DNA of 64,000 nucleotides. It comes from Pseudoramibacter fermentans (lineage in GTDB: Bacteria > Bacillota > Clostridia > Eubacteriales > Eubacteriaceae). The notes beneath the pieces were generated by a model. It had not been told where the DNA came from, did no database searches, and saw only the letters and a list, made by a program, of their open reading frames with translations. The translations under genes and the position numbers were made by a program. Where the stretch lies: NCBI GenBank assembly GCA_009493725.1, contig VOGB01000004.1:915091-979090 (forward strand), in the 5' to 3' direction. Below, in pieces: positions 43,418 through 50,548 of this stretch. Position 1 is the stretch's first letter, and every line of letters begins with the position of its first letter.

Positions 43418-44228
43418 ATTTTGCCTCCTGATCCAATGTCTTGCCGTCCATATGATAAATCGCGTCAATAATGCGTCTGCAGTAGGTCGCATTGCCTTCG
43501 TAGGGCGCCAAATGACCGTAGGCGATTTCTCCGGCTACCCCCATTGTGCACACAGCGGCAGCCGCGGCGTAAAGCCGTTCTGATTCGGGTGCGGCGGCAG
43601 CAAAGGCCGTCATCAATCCCGAAAGCTGGCAGCCTGTCCCGGTGATTCTGCTCATTTCAGCGCGCCCATTGCGAATGACAAAGGCTTCATCGGCACTGCA
43701 GACCAAATCGATTGCGCCGGTCGCGACGACGATACTGCCGGTTTCTTTTGAAAAAGCCTTTAAAAAGGCGATAGACTGATCCAAATTTGCCTCAGTGACC
43801 GCGTCGCCTACATCGGCGTCAACTCCCCGCGCTTTGCCCGACTGATTGGCTAGTGCCCGAATTTCCGAGATGTTGCCGCGGACAATATCCGGTTTAATTT
43901 CTTCTAAGATATGCTGCGCCGTCCGCGTGCGGAGCGAACTGGCGCCTGCGCCGACCGGGTCAAGCAGCACGACGTGATTTAAGCGTTTCGCTTCATCTCC
44001 GGCGATCATCATGCTTTCGATCGTGCGGTGATTGAGCGTGCCAATGTTGATGTTGAGCCCGCCGCAGATTGCCGTGATGTTTTTCACTTCATCCACTTCA
44101 TCGGCCATAATCGGGCTGGCACCGCAGGCCAAAATAATATTGGCCACATCATTCACCGTCACGTAATTGGTAATGTTATGAATCAAAGGCTGTTTTTCCC
44201 GCGTTAAGTCGACGTATTTTCCTAACAT
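43404..44228 (-). CDS. thiM: Hydroxyethylthiazole kinase
   Basis: 274 residues of the ribokinase-like fold. PLIHNITNYVTVNDVANIILACGASPIMADE, LNINIGTL, LDPVGAGAS and RITGTGCQLSGLMTAF carry the substrate and phosphate-binding residues. It phosphorylates the thiazole moiety for salvage. The ATG at 44228 follows AGGAGG by five bases, so the longer open frame to 44282, which covers a terminator, is rejected. Only salvage genes are present and no TPP riboswitch is visible upstream. Confidence 0.94.
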   Translation of the reverse strand: MLGKYVDLTREKQPLIHNITNYVTVNDVANIILACGASPIMADEVDEVKNITAICGGLNINIGTLNHRTIESMMIAGDEAKRLNHVVLLDPVGAGASSLRTRTAQHILEEIKPDIVRGNISEIRALANQSGKARGVDADVGDAVTEANLDQSIAFLKAFSKETGSIVVATGAIDLVCSADEAFVIRNGRAEMSRITGTGCQLSGLMTAFAAAAPESERLYAAAAAVCTMGVAGEIAYGHLAPYEGNATYCRRIIDAIYHMDGKTLDQEAKYETK

Positions 44229-44243
44229 GTCTTCCTCCTGATA

Positions 44244-44275
44244 CAAAAAAACCGAATGTGGGTTAACACATTCGG
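44244..44275 (-). terminator. Intrinsic terminator before thiM
   Basis: CCGAATGTG pairs exactly with CACATTCGG and seven T residues follow on the minus strand. It ends the transcript of the DUF3862-like protein gene. Confidence 0.8.
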
Positions 44276-44285
44276 AAAACAAAAT

Positions 44286-45335
44286 CTATTTCAGACCGTA
44301 ACTGCTTTTTGAGGCAACCGTGTTCCCTTGGAAAGTAATATTTGCATTTGAATCCGAACTGCCATTGCCCTGCCAATAAAAGATTTGAACATTGACCGTG
44401 TTGCCCTGCGCGTCCTTATAAGTAGATTCAGACAACTTGGAACCGTCACTGCCGATAATCTGTTTGACCTGATCGTACGTCATACCGTTGGTGATTTTGT
44501 CGTACTGGGCTTTGGTAATAGTTCCTGCATTGGCTGTCGTGTTCGAATTTGCCGCAGCCGTCGTGCCGTTGTTGTTATTGTCTGTCGTCGACTGGTTGTT
44601 CGTATTGGACGAAGACGAGCTGGTAGATGAACTATTGGAAGAGCTGTCTTTATTCGAGCTCTTCGAACTCGACGATGTTGTGCTGCTGCTGTTTTTCGTA
44701 AAGGGCAGACCGTGATCTCTAAAATACAGGAAATAGGACGCGGCGGCCGCCACAACCACAATCGCGATCACAATCAGCGCGATCATCGGGCCTTTTTTCT
44801 TTTTCTTTACCGGTTTGTCTGCGGTTTCGGCTATTGCAGGCCCTTCTTCCACCGTTTCCGCTGCAGACTGTGCTGATTCTACGTCTTCTTCCTGTCCTGC
44901 TTCTTCGGATGGTTCTGGCTTGTAGTCAATTTTGTCCGTTTCCGGCGATTCAGCTTCTTGCGCTTCCGGTTCCTGAGCTTGAGTTTCAGATTCGGATTCA
45001 TCAGGCTGATCAGCGTTGATTTTCGCTTCCGCCTGCTGCATTTGTTCTTCTTCTAACTTTTCAAGCTCCTTAATGACATTTTTGAAAACAGGCGTTACAG
45101 CTCGTTTAAAAGCCGTAATCATCTTTGGATCATCAACTTGAATGACCATCCGCGTTTTTCCCATTTCAGGAATCATATAATCAATGCCAATCGGGCCGTG
45201 TTCTGGATGCTTGCCTTCGATATGCAGGCTGTTCTCGTCCACCATAATATCTTCAACGCCCATATTGGCAAGCGCCGCTTCTGATGAACGCATCCAGGCA
45301 TCCAATTGACCTTTGGCTGTAAGTGCCTGTCTCAT
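44286..45335 (-). CDS. Membrane protein with C-terminal DUF3862/SmpA-like domain
   Basis: 349 residues. An N-terminal cytoplasmic domain (1-105) is followed by an acidic Glu/Gln-rich linker, one membrane segment (about 187-207, MIALIVIAIVVVAAAASYFLYF) and a Ser/Asn/Thr-rich low-complexity spacer of about 60 residues. The C-terminal domain, ITKAQYDKITNGMTYDQVKQIIGSDGSKLSES, is like DUF3862 and the SmpA/BLIP fold. The ATG at 45335 is chosen for AGGAGG seven bases upstream. The external domain may bind another protein; the role is unknown. It has a consensus promoter and a palindromic candidate operator. Confidence 0.8.
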   Translation of the reverse strand: MRQALTAKGQLDAWMRSSEAALANMGVEDIMVDENSLHIEGKHPEHGPIGIDYMIPEMGKTRMVIQVDDPKMITAFKRAVTPVFKNVIKELEKLEEEQMQQAEAKINADQPDESESETQAQEPEAQEAESPETDKIDYKPEPSEEAGQEEDVESAQSAAETVEEGPAIAETADKPVKKKKKGPMIALIVIAIVVVAAAASYFLYFRDHGLPFTKNSSSTTSSSSKSSNKDSSSNSSSTSSSSSNTNNQSTTDNNNNGTTAAANSNTTANAGTITKAQYDKITNGMTYDQVKQIIGSDGSKLSESTYKDAQGNTVNVQIFYWQGNGSSDSNANITFQGNTVASKSSYGLK

Positions 45336-45354
45336 GTATCTGCCTCCTGTTTCA

Positions 45355-45370
45355 TATGTTTTCAAACATA
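45355..45370. promoter_or_regulatory. Palindrome upstream of the DUF3862-like gene, candidate operator
   Basis: TATGTTT and AAACATA form a perfect inverted repeat with a 2-base centre between the -10 box and the ribosome binding site, a typical repressor position. Confidence 0.45.
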
Positions 45371-45383
45371 CCACTCTTAATTT

Positions 45384-45412
45384 ATTCTATTCCATATAAT
45401 TTTAGCTGTCAA
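45384..45412 (-). promoter_or_regulatory. Predicted promoter of the DUF3862-like gene
   Basis: A perfect TTGACA and TAGAAT with a 17-base spacer on the minus strand. Confidence 0.8.
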
Positions 45413-45484
45413 GCAAAATAATCGGTTTCATTGCCGAATAAACACATTCTACGGATATTTACAATATTTTAGCCGATCTTTCGC

Positions 45485-45682
45485 TCATTCATCCATAATC
45501 GTGTAATGCGTATCCACACAATGATAATTTCGATCAGGGGAAGGCGCATTTTGATTGACTTTAATATAATCCTGTAAATTCTGTTTTAGGTCCTTTGCGA
45601 AGCGGCTTGCAGCGATCGCTGTGCCAGCTGTTAATACAGCAGCGGTGCCAAGTCTCACAAGACCTTTTGTCAATAAACTCAT
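45485..45682 (-). CDS. Small hypothetical membrane protein, 65 residues
   Basis: One N-terminal hydrophobic segment (GLVRLGTAAVLTAGTAIAASRF), then a polar tail DLKQNLQDYIKVNQNAPSPDRNYHCVDTHYTIMDE. GGGAGG precedes the ATG by four bases, and a TATAAT lies at 45719-45724. It is the last chromosomal gene before the integrated element. Not recognised. Confidence 0.65.
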   Translation of the reverse strand: MSLLTKGLVRLGTAAVLTAGTAIAASRFAKDLKQNLQDYIKVNQNAPSPDRNYHCVDTHYTIMDE

Positions 45683-45777
45683 TGATCCTCCCTTTTCTAG
45701 GCAATCATTTTATTTATTATTATACAATATTTTCTATCATCATGAAATAAGCATTTGTAGAGTTTTGAAATTTAAGC

Positions 45778-45807
45778 ATAAAAAAAAGACCTAATAAATT
45801 AAGTCTT
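45778..45807 (-). terminator. Original tRNA-Trp terminator displaced by the element
   Basis: A 9-bp stem (one G-T pair) with a TTTA loop and eight T residues on the minus strand directly follows the tRNA-Trp 3' fragment. It presumably ended the tRNA operon before integration and now lies 10.6 kb from the intact tRNA. Confidence 0.7.
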
Positions 45808-45857
45808 AAAAATGGCAGGGGCAGAAGGATTTGAACCCTCGGCACGTGGTTTTGGAG
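45808..45857. repeat. Attachment site, distal copy (tRNA-Trp 3' fragment)
   Basis: 50 bases identical to 56383-56432. They cover the 3' part of tRNA-Trp from the anticodon loop to CCA plus five flanking A residues. Identity stops abruptly after the GGAG at its right end. It marks the far end of the integrated element. Confidence 0.92.
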
Positions 45858-45916
45858 CACAGACACCAACCCGCAAACCCTGTATTTAAGCACCTTTCAG
45901 CGCTTTTCAAATCACG

Positions 45917-45937
45917 TTGACCTCAATTTGACCTCAA
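45917..45937. repeat. Paired TTGACCTCAA repeats near the distal att, candidate arm sites
   Basis: TTGACCTCAA occurs at 45917-45926 and 45928-45937. A matching pair, TTGACCGCAA, stands inside the other end (56232-56253) in the same orientation. They may be arm-type sites of the integrase. Confidence 0.5.
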
Positions 45938-45966
45938 CGCCGATAGCTTATCTTTATGGTTTAAGT

Positions 45967-46125
45967 TTACCGCTTCACTGCCATTTTGTAAATGTTATTT
46001 ATTTCTTCGTCGCTGTTTTCTGTTTGTGTTCCTTTCGCATATGAGCCAAAAAGCGTGGCTTCTTTTATGCCATTCTTTTCAAATACTGCTATCAGAAGCC
46101 GGATAATTTCTTCTTTTGCTTTCAT
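45967..46125 (-). pseudogene. Truncated nucleotidyltransferase-fold (MNT-like) fragment, 52 residues
   Basis: MKAKEEIIRLLIAVFEKNGIKEATLFGSYAKGTQTENSDEEINN resembles the N-terminus of minimal nucleotidyltransferases, whose motif is GSYARG...SDIDL. The second half with the remaining acidic residues is missing, and the frame ends in KMAVKR. It lies 14 bases after the excisionase-like gene with no clear ribosome binding site. It is probably a remnant, possibly of a HEPN/MNT-type pair; a functional short protein cannot be excluded. Confidence 0.5.
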
Positions 46126-46139
46126 AATTGCGTCACAAT

Positions 46140-46331
46140 TTACAGATATTTTTGTTTACAGCGCTGTCTTTCCCATTTATCCAGATCGTCAGCGCGGATG
46201 TACCAGCGTGATTTAGGTGCGTCGCTCAAACGAAATGCTGGGAAGTCTTCGCGATTTAGGAGTTCATAAATCTTATCATTTGAACAGTGGTAACGCTGTT
46301 TAAGTTCTTTAATTGTCAGCAAATCATTCAA
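46140..46331 (-). CDS. Excisionase-like small HTH protein
   Basis: 63 residues: LLTIKELKQRYHCSNDKIYELLNREDFPAFRLSDAPKSRWYIRADDLDKWERQR. This is a MerR-like winged helix of the type found in Xis and phage excisionases. The start overlaps the rep stop by 4 bases (ATGA), so translation is coupled to rep. Xis normally bends DNA and steers the integrase to excision. The att-proximal position supports this. Confidence 0.8.
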   Translation of the reverse strand: MNDLLTIKELKQRYHCSNDKIYELLNREDFPAFRLSDAPKSRWYIRADDLDKWERQRCKQKYL

Positions 46332-47455
46332 AAGTTATCACCTTCTTTTACATCTTCGACATAAGAAAATCCAAGTTGCTTCATTTCTTTCTCGACTTCT
46401 CGATCTTCCGGTGTTTTCCAAGCTTCCTGTTGAAGTGTTTTATAATCGATGTATTTTTTCGCCGGTAGTTCAAAAGTTTTATATTCACCGTTTTCAATAT
46501 AATGAAAAACAATAACGTCAATACGGCGGATAAGTTGCTTCAGGCTGTCACGATCACGATCTTCAGGTTTGACCATTTTTGTATATGCTTCTTCAGGGCC
46601 ATAAATAGATGTGATATGTACTTCATCCCACAGTGATTTTATATTGGAGTATCTCGCATGCATCTGTGTTTTGTAGCCATCAAGCATGGTCAGAAAAACT
46701 TGATAAGGGAAACCGCCTTTATATTCGTCAACGAACAAGATGTGTTCGCCGCAATATTCGTCAAAAGCGCCCATGGTATAATCAGAGAGCAGATAGACAT
46801 CATCTTCACCGTATTCTTCGCAAAGTTTGACGTAAGTATAGCTTTTGCCAGTCCCGCTTTCCCCGCAATGCCAATAAACCTTGACTTGACGGATCGGTTG
46901 CGTTTCTTTGCTTCGTTTTGCAAAATAAGATTTACGGATTAAACTTTCGTATTTTCTGTATTGCAATCCGTAGTCCATGATTTCATCGGGTTTAAGTCCA
47001 GCATCTATCAATGCAGAAATCATTTCAAAAGTTTCAGCTTCATGCGCATACGCAGTCGGTGGTGTCCGGCCTTTAATTTCTCCATAATATTGCGGAGCAA
47101 CAATAAGTGTATGATGCTTTTCTTCAAATTTGCCTTGCTTATGAATATATTTTTCGGCTTGTTCTTTTTTGCCGCGAGTCGCTTCTATGTGCATTGTCGG
47201 AAACAGTTTCTTTACGACGGAAAATCTTGTTGGATTTTTGCTTTCCAAGACACAATGGCAGTGTGGTGTTCCGGTGTCGCTGATCTCATAGTTGACAGCA
47301 CATGTCCGACTATCTTCTTTTCCGTCAATCCATTTGTGGATCACTGCTTGAACGATTTGTTCAGGTGATAATTTATCTCCAAATTGCAGCTGTGGGTTAT
47401 TTAAAACACAAAACCATGAACGGCTTTGTGATGTTGATTTTATTGATTTTGTCAT
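46328..47455 (-). CDS. CRESS-like replication initiator/relaxase with HUH endonuclease and SF3 helicase domains
   Basis: 375 residues. The endonuclease has motif I FCVLNNP (15-21), motif II PHCHCVLE with His65 and His67, and motif III EKYIHKQG with Tyr103 and Lys106. The helicase has Walker A GESGTGKS (198-205), Walker B ILFVDE (239-244) and a motif C-like ITS near 290. This is the domain order of circovirus and geminivirus Rep and their bacterial plasmid relatives (PF02407 plus PF00910). It should nick the TAGTATTAC loop 100 bases upstream and unwind DNA. In an integrative element it could also act as relaxase. Confidence 0.88.
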   Translation of the reverse strand: MTKSIKSTSQSRSWFCVLNNPQLQFGDKLSPEQIVQAVIHKWIDGKEDSRTCAVNYEISDTGTPHCHCVLESKNPTRFSVVKKLFPTMHIEATRGKKEQAEKYIHKQGKFEEKHHTLIVAPQYYGEIKGRTPPTAYAHEAETFEMISALIDAGLKPDEIMDYGLQYRKYESLIRKSYFAKRSKETQPIRQVKVYWHCGESGTGKSYTYVKLCEEYGEDDVYLLSDYTMGAFDEYCGEHILFVDEYKGGFPYQVFLTMLDGYKTQMHARYSNIKSLWDEVHITSIYGPEEAYTKMVKPEDRDRDSLKQLIRRIDVIVFHYIENGEYKTFELPAKKYIDYKTLQQEAWKTPEDREVEKEMKQLGFSYVEDVKEGDNF

Positions 47456-47483
47456 TTCTAAGTTGTCCTTTTACTATCTCTTT

Positions 47484-47548
47484 GGTTCAGGTTCAGTCAA
47501 CGGTTCAGCCTTGAATGCGTTGATATGACTGCGATTAGAATGGTTCAG
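47484..47548. repeat. Four GGTTCAG iterons beside the rep origin
   Basis: GGTTCAG at 47484-47490, 47490-47496 (sharing one base), 47502-47508 and 47542-47548, all in one orientation. The last abuts the origin stem. CRESS Rep proteins recognise short iterons beside the nicking hairpin. Confidence 0.75.
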
Positions 47549-47572
47549 GACGGGGTAATACTATGCCCGTCC
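47548..47572 (-). other. Rolling-circle origin hairpin with TAGTATTAC nonanucleotide
   Basis: GGACGGG (47548-47554) pairs perfectly with CCCGTCC (47566-47572). The 11-base loop reads CATAGTATTAC on the minus strand, i.e. TAGTATTAC, the circovirus nonanucleotide (geminiviruses use TAATATTAC). Viral Reps cut after the seventh base. Here that would lie between 47557 and 47556. It lies about 95 bases upstream of rep, as in CRESS viruses. It may serve as double-strand origin and as oriT. Confidence 0.82.
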
Positions 47573-47595
47573 CATCATCTGGGGCACGCTCCGCT

Positions 47596-47616
47596 CTGGG
47601 CGGCCTTGCCGCCCAG
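47596..47616. other. Perfect 9-bp hairpin next to the rep origin
   Basis: CTGGGCGGC pairs with GCCGCCCAG around a 3-base loop, and flanking GGGGC/GCCCC can extend it. It lies between the coupling ATPase stop and the nonanucleotide hairpin. No T-run follows. It may be a single-strand origin or a protein-binding part of the oriT region. Confidence 0.5.
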
Positions 47617-47625
47617 GCCCCACAA

Positions 47626-48381
47626 TCAATTCAAATTCTTTTGCTGTTTAACTTTCCAAAGCAGTTCTTCGATAGTTGACACATCATCAATCCATGGGGC
47701 ATCAAATGTCTGCGGGATGGAATAGCCTTGACCGGGGACATAAAGATAACCTGATCCGGCGGGTCTGTATTCGTATCGCATGCCAGGTTGAGAGCCAAAA
47801 ACCATCGTATAACCTGTGCTATCCATTTGGCCTAAAATCGCCCTCATAGAAAGTTGATCTCTTATGTCAGTAGAAAGAACCTCTGCAGATGGTTTTTGCA
47901 TCGCAATGATAATGAAACATCCGGCTTGGCGTCCAAGTAAAATGATTCGCCTGATATACTTCTTTGCTTCTTTCAAAAGTTTTTTGTCATCTTCAATATC
48001 GGCGATATAAGCCGCATATTCATCAAAAATGACTGTCAGAGGCTGTAAGCCAAGATCACGATATGTCACTCCAGGCTGTCCAAACGCATCCATCCGCTCG
48101 TAACGTGCCATCAATTCATCATGTGTTTCTCGAAGTAGTCGCCCGACTTGTCCCGGCGTCGTCGCTACATGCGTTTCAGGTAATAGACGTTTCGTCACTT
48201 GATAAAGGTCAGACCGTTTTGGATCAATTACTCGGATCTGACCCCGTTTATAAAGTTCTAACAACAGATATAAAAGAAAACGGCTTTTGCCACCGCCTGT
48301 TACGCCTGACACCAAAGCGTGCGGGGCTTGGTCAATATTCCAGACCAGCCCCGGCGCAATAGTTATGATATTGTTAAGCAT
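47626..48381 (-). CDS. TcpA/FtsK-like DNA-transfer ATPase
   Basis: 251 residues, mostly one FtsK/SpoIIIE motor domain. Walker A is SGVTGGGKSRFL (25-36) and Walker B LTVIFDEYAAY. HMAKPSA-type sensor text is replaced by IIAMQKPSAEVLSTDIRDQLSMRAILG, typical of coupling ATPases of Gram-positive conjugative elements. There is no membrane segment in this protein; the neighbour at 48374 has two and may anchor it. It probably delivers the nicked element DNA to a helper transfer machine. Overlaps the upstream gene by 8 bases. Confidence 0.82.
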   Translation of the reverse strand: MLNNIITIAPGLVWNIDQAPHALVSGVTGGGKSRFLLYLLLELYKRGQIRVIDPKRSDLYQVTKRLLPETHVATTPGQVGRLLRETHDELMARYERMDAFGQPGVTYRDLGLQPLTVIFDEYAAYIADIEDDKKLLKEAKKYIRRIILLGRQAGCFIIIAMQKPSAEVLSTDIRDQLSMRAILGQMDSTGYTMVFGSQPGMRYEYRPAGSGYLYVPGQGYSIPQTFDAPWIDDVSTIEELLWKVKQQKNLN

Positions 48382-48952
48382 CGACGGTTACACGCCGATT
48401 CTTTAGAGTAGAGAAAATGTAGTCAGTTTTGTCAGCATGGATTTGTTTATCCACATAACGAAGACCAGAGAAAAGCGAACTTAGTTGTACCTCCATCTCC
48501 TGAATGGATTGTGAATAAGGTAGCCCGTGAGCGTCCAATGAAATGATCACATCAGTTCCGTCAAGATGATAACTTGCTATGACACTGTCTGTGATGCGAC
48601 CTGCTGTATCTGTAACATAATCGCGATTCACCCAAATGAAATGGCTTAATCCGCTTATCATCTGTCGATCCCACCGATCATAACCTTTTACTGCAAGGAT
48701 TATTTTGTCGCGGTAAAGATACATCAAGGTAACGGCGATCACAGCGAGCGATCCACCAATACCAGAGTCGATATTTATTTTGGGGTAGTAGACGTGAAGC
48801 GCAATAGAAAGAACAATTACCATAATTGCTACGATCATGATGATTGCTGCCATCATGTTAACTTCGTAAAGTTTGTTCGATTTAATGCTAACTTCTTTTT
48901 CATCACCATAAGCTTTGACACATGGTATATAGTCATTAAAATTTCTTAACAT
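48374..48952 (-). CDS. Element membrane protein, 192 residues
   Basis: Two adjacent hydrophobic segments (about 32-52, MAAIIMIVAIMVIVLSIALHVYY, and 60-76, GGSLAVIAVTLMYLYR) are followed by a soluble domain of about 110 residues. No family recognised. The overlap with the coupling ATPase gene suggests the two act together, perhaps as its membrane anchor; this is inference. Confidence 0.65.
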   Translation of the reverse strand: MLRNFNDYIPCVKAYGDEKEVSIKSNKLYEVNMMAAIIMIVAIMVIVLSIALHVYYPKINIDSGIGGSLAVIAVTLMYLYRDKIILAVKGYDRWDRQMISGLSHFIWVNRDYVTDTAGRITDSVIASYHLDGTDVIISLDAHGLPYSQSIQEMEVQLSSLFSGLRYVDKQIHADKTDYIFSTLKNRRVTVDA

Positions 48953-49016
48953 TTAAAAGTCCTTTCATTGATATGCACCGCCGACGATATATGCCAGCGG
49001 TGCTTGCTGAATACTT

Positions 49017-49460
49017 TTAGACCAGTTCGATTGATTCTGCTGCGAAGGTCACGCCAGCGTTACCGCCGACCTGCCAGATACGAGCCGACAGACCTTTCAC
49101 TTTGACCTGCTTTAAACCATCCGACAAAACACCAGATGAGAAGACAGGCGGACCAGCCATCGTCACACGCAGGCGGTCGAGATCATGTTTCAGAGAAGCA
49201 ATCTGATAATCCACGCGACCATCGGCCAGCGCCTGCATCTTGGTCAACAAAAATGTTTCGCCATAGATGGAAGTGTCGATGACGACATCCGTAAGCGGCA
49301 GTTGCTGTAAGCGGCGCTGCGCCTGTTGCGGCTGTGGGTTGACAACATGTTCAACCGGCGTTGGCTTTTTTGGTGCTTCGACCGCTTTTTCCGTAGAATC
49401 AACGGAAGCTTTCACTTCGTTGGAATTCATTGCTGTAGGTTTGTTTTTTTCAAATGCCAT
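49017..49460 (-). CDS. Element protein with Pro/Gln-rich N-terminus, 147 residues
   Basis: The first 55 residues are low complexity (EAPKKPTPVEHVVNPQPQQAQRRL). The rest, DVVIDTSIYGETFLLTKMQALADGRVDYQIASLKHDLDRLRVTMAGPP, looks like a compact beta-rich domain. AGGAGG precedes the ATG. Its position before the membrane protein and coupling ATPase recalls small early genes of Gram-positive conjugative elements, but homology was not established. Confidence 0.6.
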   Translation of the reverse strand: MAFEKNKPTAMNSNEVKASVDSTEKAVEAPKKPTPVEHVVNPQPQQAQRRLQQLPLTDVVIDTSIYGETFLLTKMQALADGRVDYQIASLKHDLDRLRVTMAGPPVFSSGVLSDGLKQVKVKGLSARIWQVGGNAGVTFAAESIELV

Positions 49461-49508
49461 ATAAATGGCCTCCTAATTTTAGAAATGTTTTTCTCGAGAT
49501 AAAACATT

Positions 49509-49525
49509 GAATCCGTGACGGATTC
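49509..49525. promoter_or_regulatory. Inverted repeat upstream of the 147-residue gene
   Basis: GAATCCG and CGGATTC separated by three bases, about 50 bases before the ATG at 49460, in the promoter region. A candidate operator. Confidence 0.4.
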
Positions 49526-49566
49526 TGCTATTATTATGCGCCTAATAATTGGACACGGTGAGACAC

Positions 49567-49600
49567 CAAAAAAGCCTCTCTGAAATTCTCAGAGAAGCTT
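49567..49600 (-). terminator. Intrinsic terminator after the 208-residue gene
   Basis: AAGC, one mismatch and TCTCTGA pair with their complement; six T residues follow on the minus strand. It separates the 208-residue gene from the downstream transfer genes. Confidence 0.7.
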
Positions 49601-49605
49601 GGAAT

Positions 49606-50232
49606 TTAGCCATGATATTGTTTTAGAATATTTTTTTGTATTTTTGGATTGAGATCTTCAATTATCGCCTTTTTTAACCAGCGCTTGATCGTTTTTCTGC
49701 TGACGCTTTCTTCTGATTTTCCAGGAAATACCGTTGCTACTTCTACCTGATCCAGTCCAACAAGATAATATAAAATAAACGCACAGACGATTCGTGAATC
49801 TTTTTCGTATTCTAAAATACAAAAGGCAGCTTGTTTTGTTAATTGAGCAAGAATTTGTTCCTTTGTTACACAAGAAATCAATATAGAAAGTTGGCAGCAA
49901 TTTTTATTCAATTCGTTTAGTTTGGTGCTGGAAATATCCTCTGATTTGAGAATTACTTCGACTAATTTCTTTTGCTCTGATAATTTGCGGTTAAGTTGAT
50001 GTTTTAGTTCATTATGATCAGAATATAATTGTTGATCTTCAAATATTTTTTTAATGTAGGATAGTGCTTCGGATTGGGTTATATGATCATTATCCTTTTC
50101 ATTGATTTCTTCATAAATGGTTAAATCATATTCTGATAATCCAGATAATTTCAGCGATTGATTTTGTAATAAGATTTCATCAATTTTTTCAAAAAGTTCT
50201 TCTTGTTCGCGTGTATACTTCCTTTCGGACAT
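49606..50232 (-). CDS. Element protein with sigma-region-4-like HTH, 208 residues
   Basis: A charged, coiled-coil-prone N-terminal half (LKHQLNRKLSEQKKLVEVIL) is followed by ILEYEKDSRIVCAFILYYLVGLDQVEVATVFPGKSEESVSRKTIKRWLKKAIIEDL. That last segment looks like a helix-turn-helix of the sigma-70 region 4 type. It could be the element's transcriptional regulator. It is a monocistronic unit ended by a terminator. The gene is AT-rich compared with the chromosome. Confidence 0.6.
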   Translation of the reverse strand: MSERKYTREQEELFEKIDEILLQNQSLKLSGLSEYDLTIYEEINEKDNDHITQSEALSYIKKIFEDQQLYSDHNELKHQLNRKLSEQKKLVEVILKSEDISSTKLNELNKNCCQLSILISCVTKEQILAQLTKQAAFCILEYEKDSRIVCAFILYYLVGLDQVEVATVFPGKSEESVSRKTIKRWLKKAIIEDLNPKIQKNILKQYHG

Positions 50233-50548
50233 AGTTGTAGCGGAGAAACGCGCAAATGCAGGGACTTATATTTGCGCACGTAGGGACTTTAGGACGACGA
50301 TCGCCCAAGGTCATGATGGAACATAACCTGTAATGTCAATATATAAATTTCTCCGCTTATATCAGATGACATCTAAAATGTGTCATCTTTACTCTTTATC
50401 CCTGCATCTTCCCTATTCCATAATTTTTATTTCTCCACTTTTTTCACATACAGCGATGATGCGTGCTCTTTTGCTTATCGCATCCGCGCGAGCACGCTGT
50501 CATCATATCGTCCAACTAAGATTGAGCGACGCTTTTTCCATAGCAACT
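50233..50548. other. Structured intergenic region of the element
   Basis: No credible gene. It holds a 10-bp inverted repeat (AGCGGAGAAA 50239-50248 with TTTCTCCGCT 50348-50357). Inside it lie an 8-bp hairpin (50250-50257/50270-50277) and two AGGGACTT direct repeats (50260, 50282). Further hairpins are at 50364-50388 (AGATGACA/TGTCATCT) and about 50456-50503 (GCGTGCTC/GAGCACGC, extendable). A TTGACA on the minus strand near 50337 may belong to the 208-residue gene promoter. Confidence 0.5.

Noticed and set aside
44229..44285. TPP riboswitch before thiM
   Set aside because: The 57-base gap is filled by a terminator and a ribosome binding site; no THI box sequence is visible.
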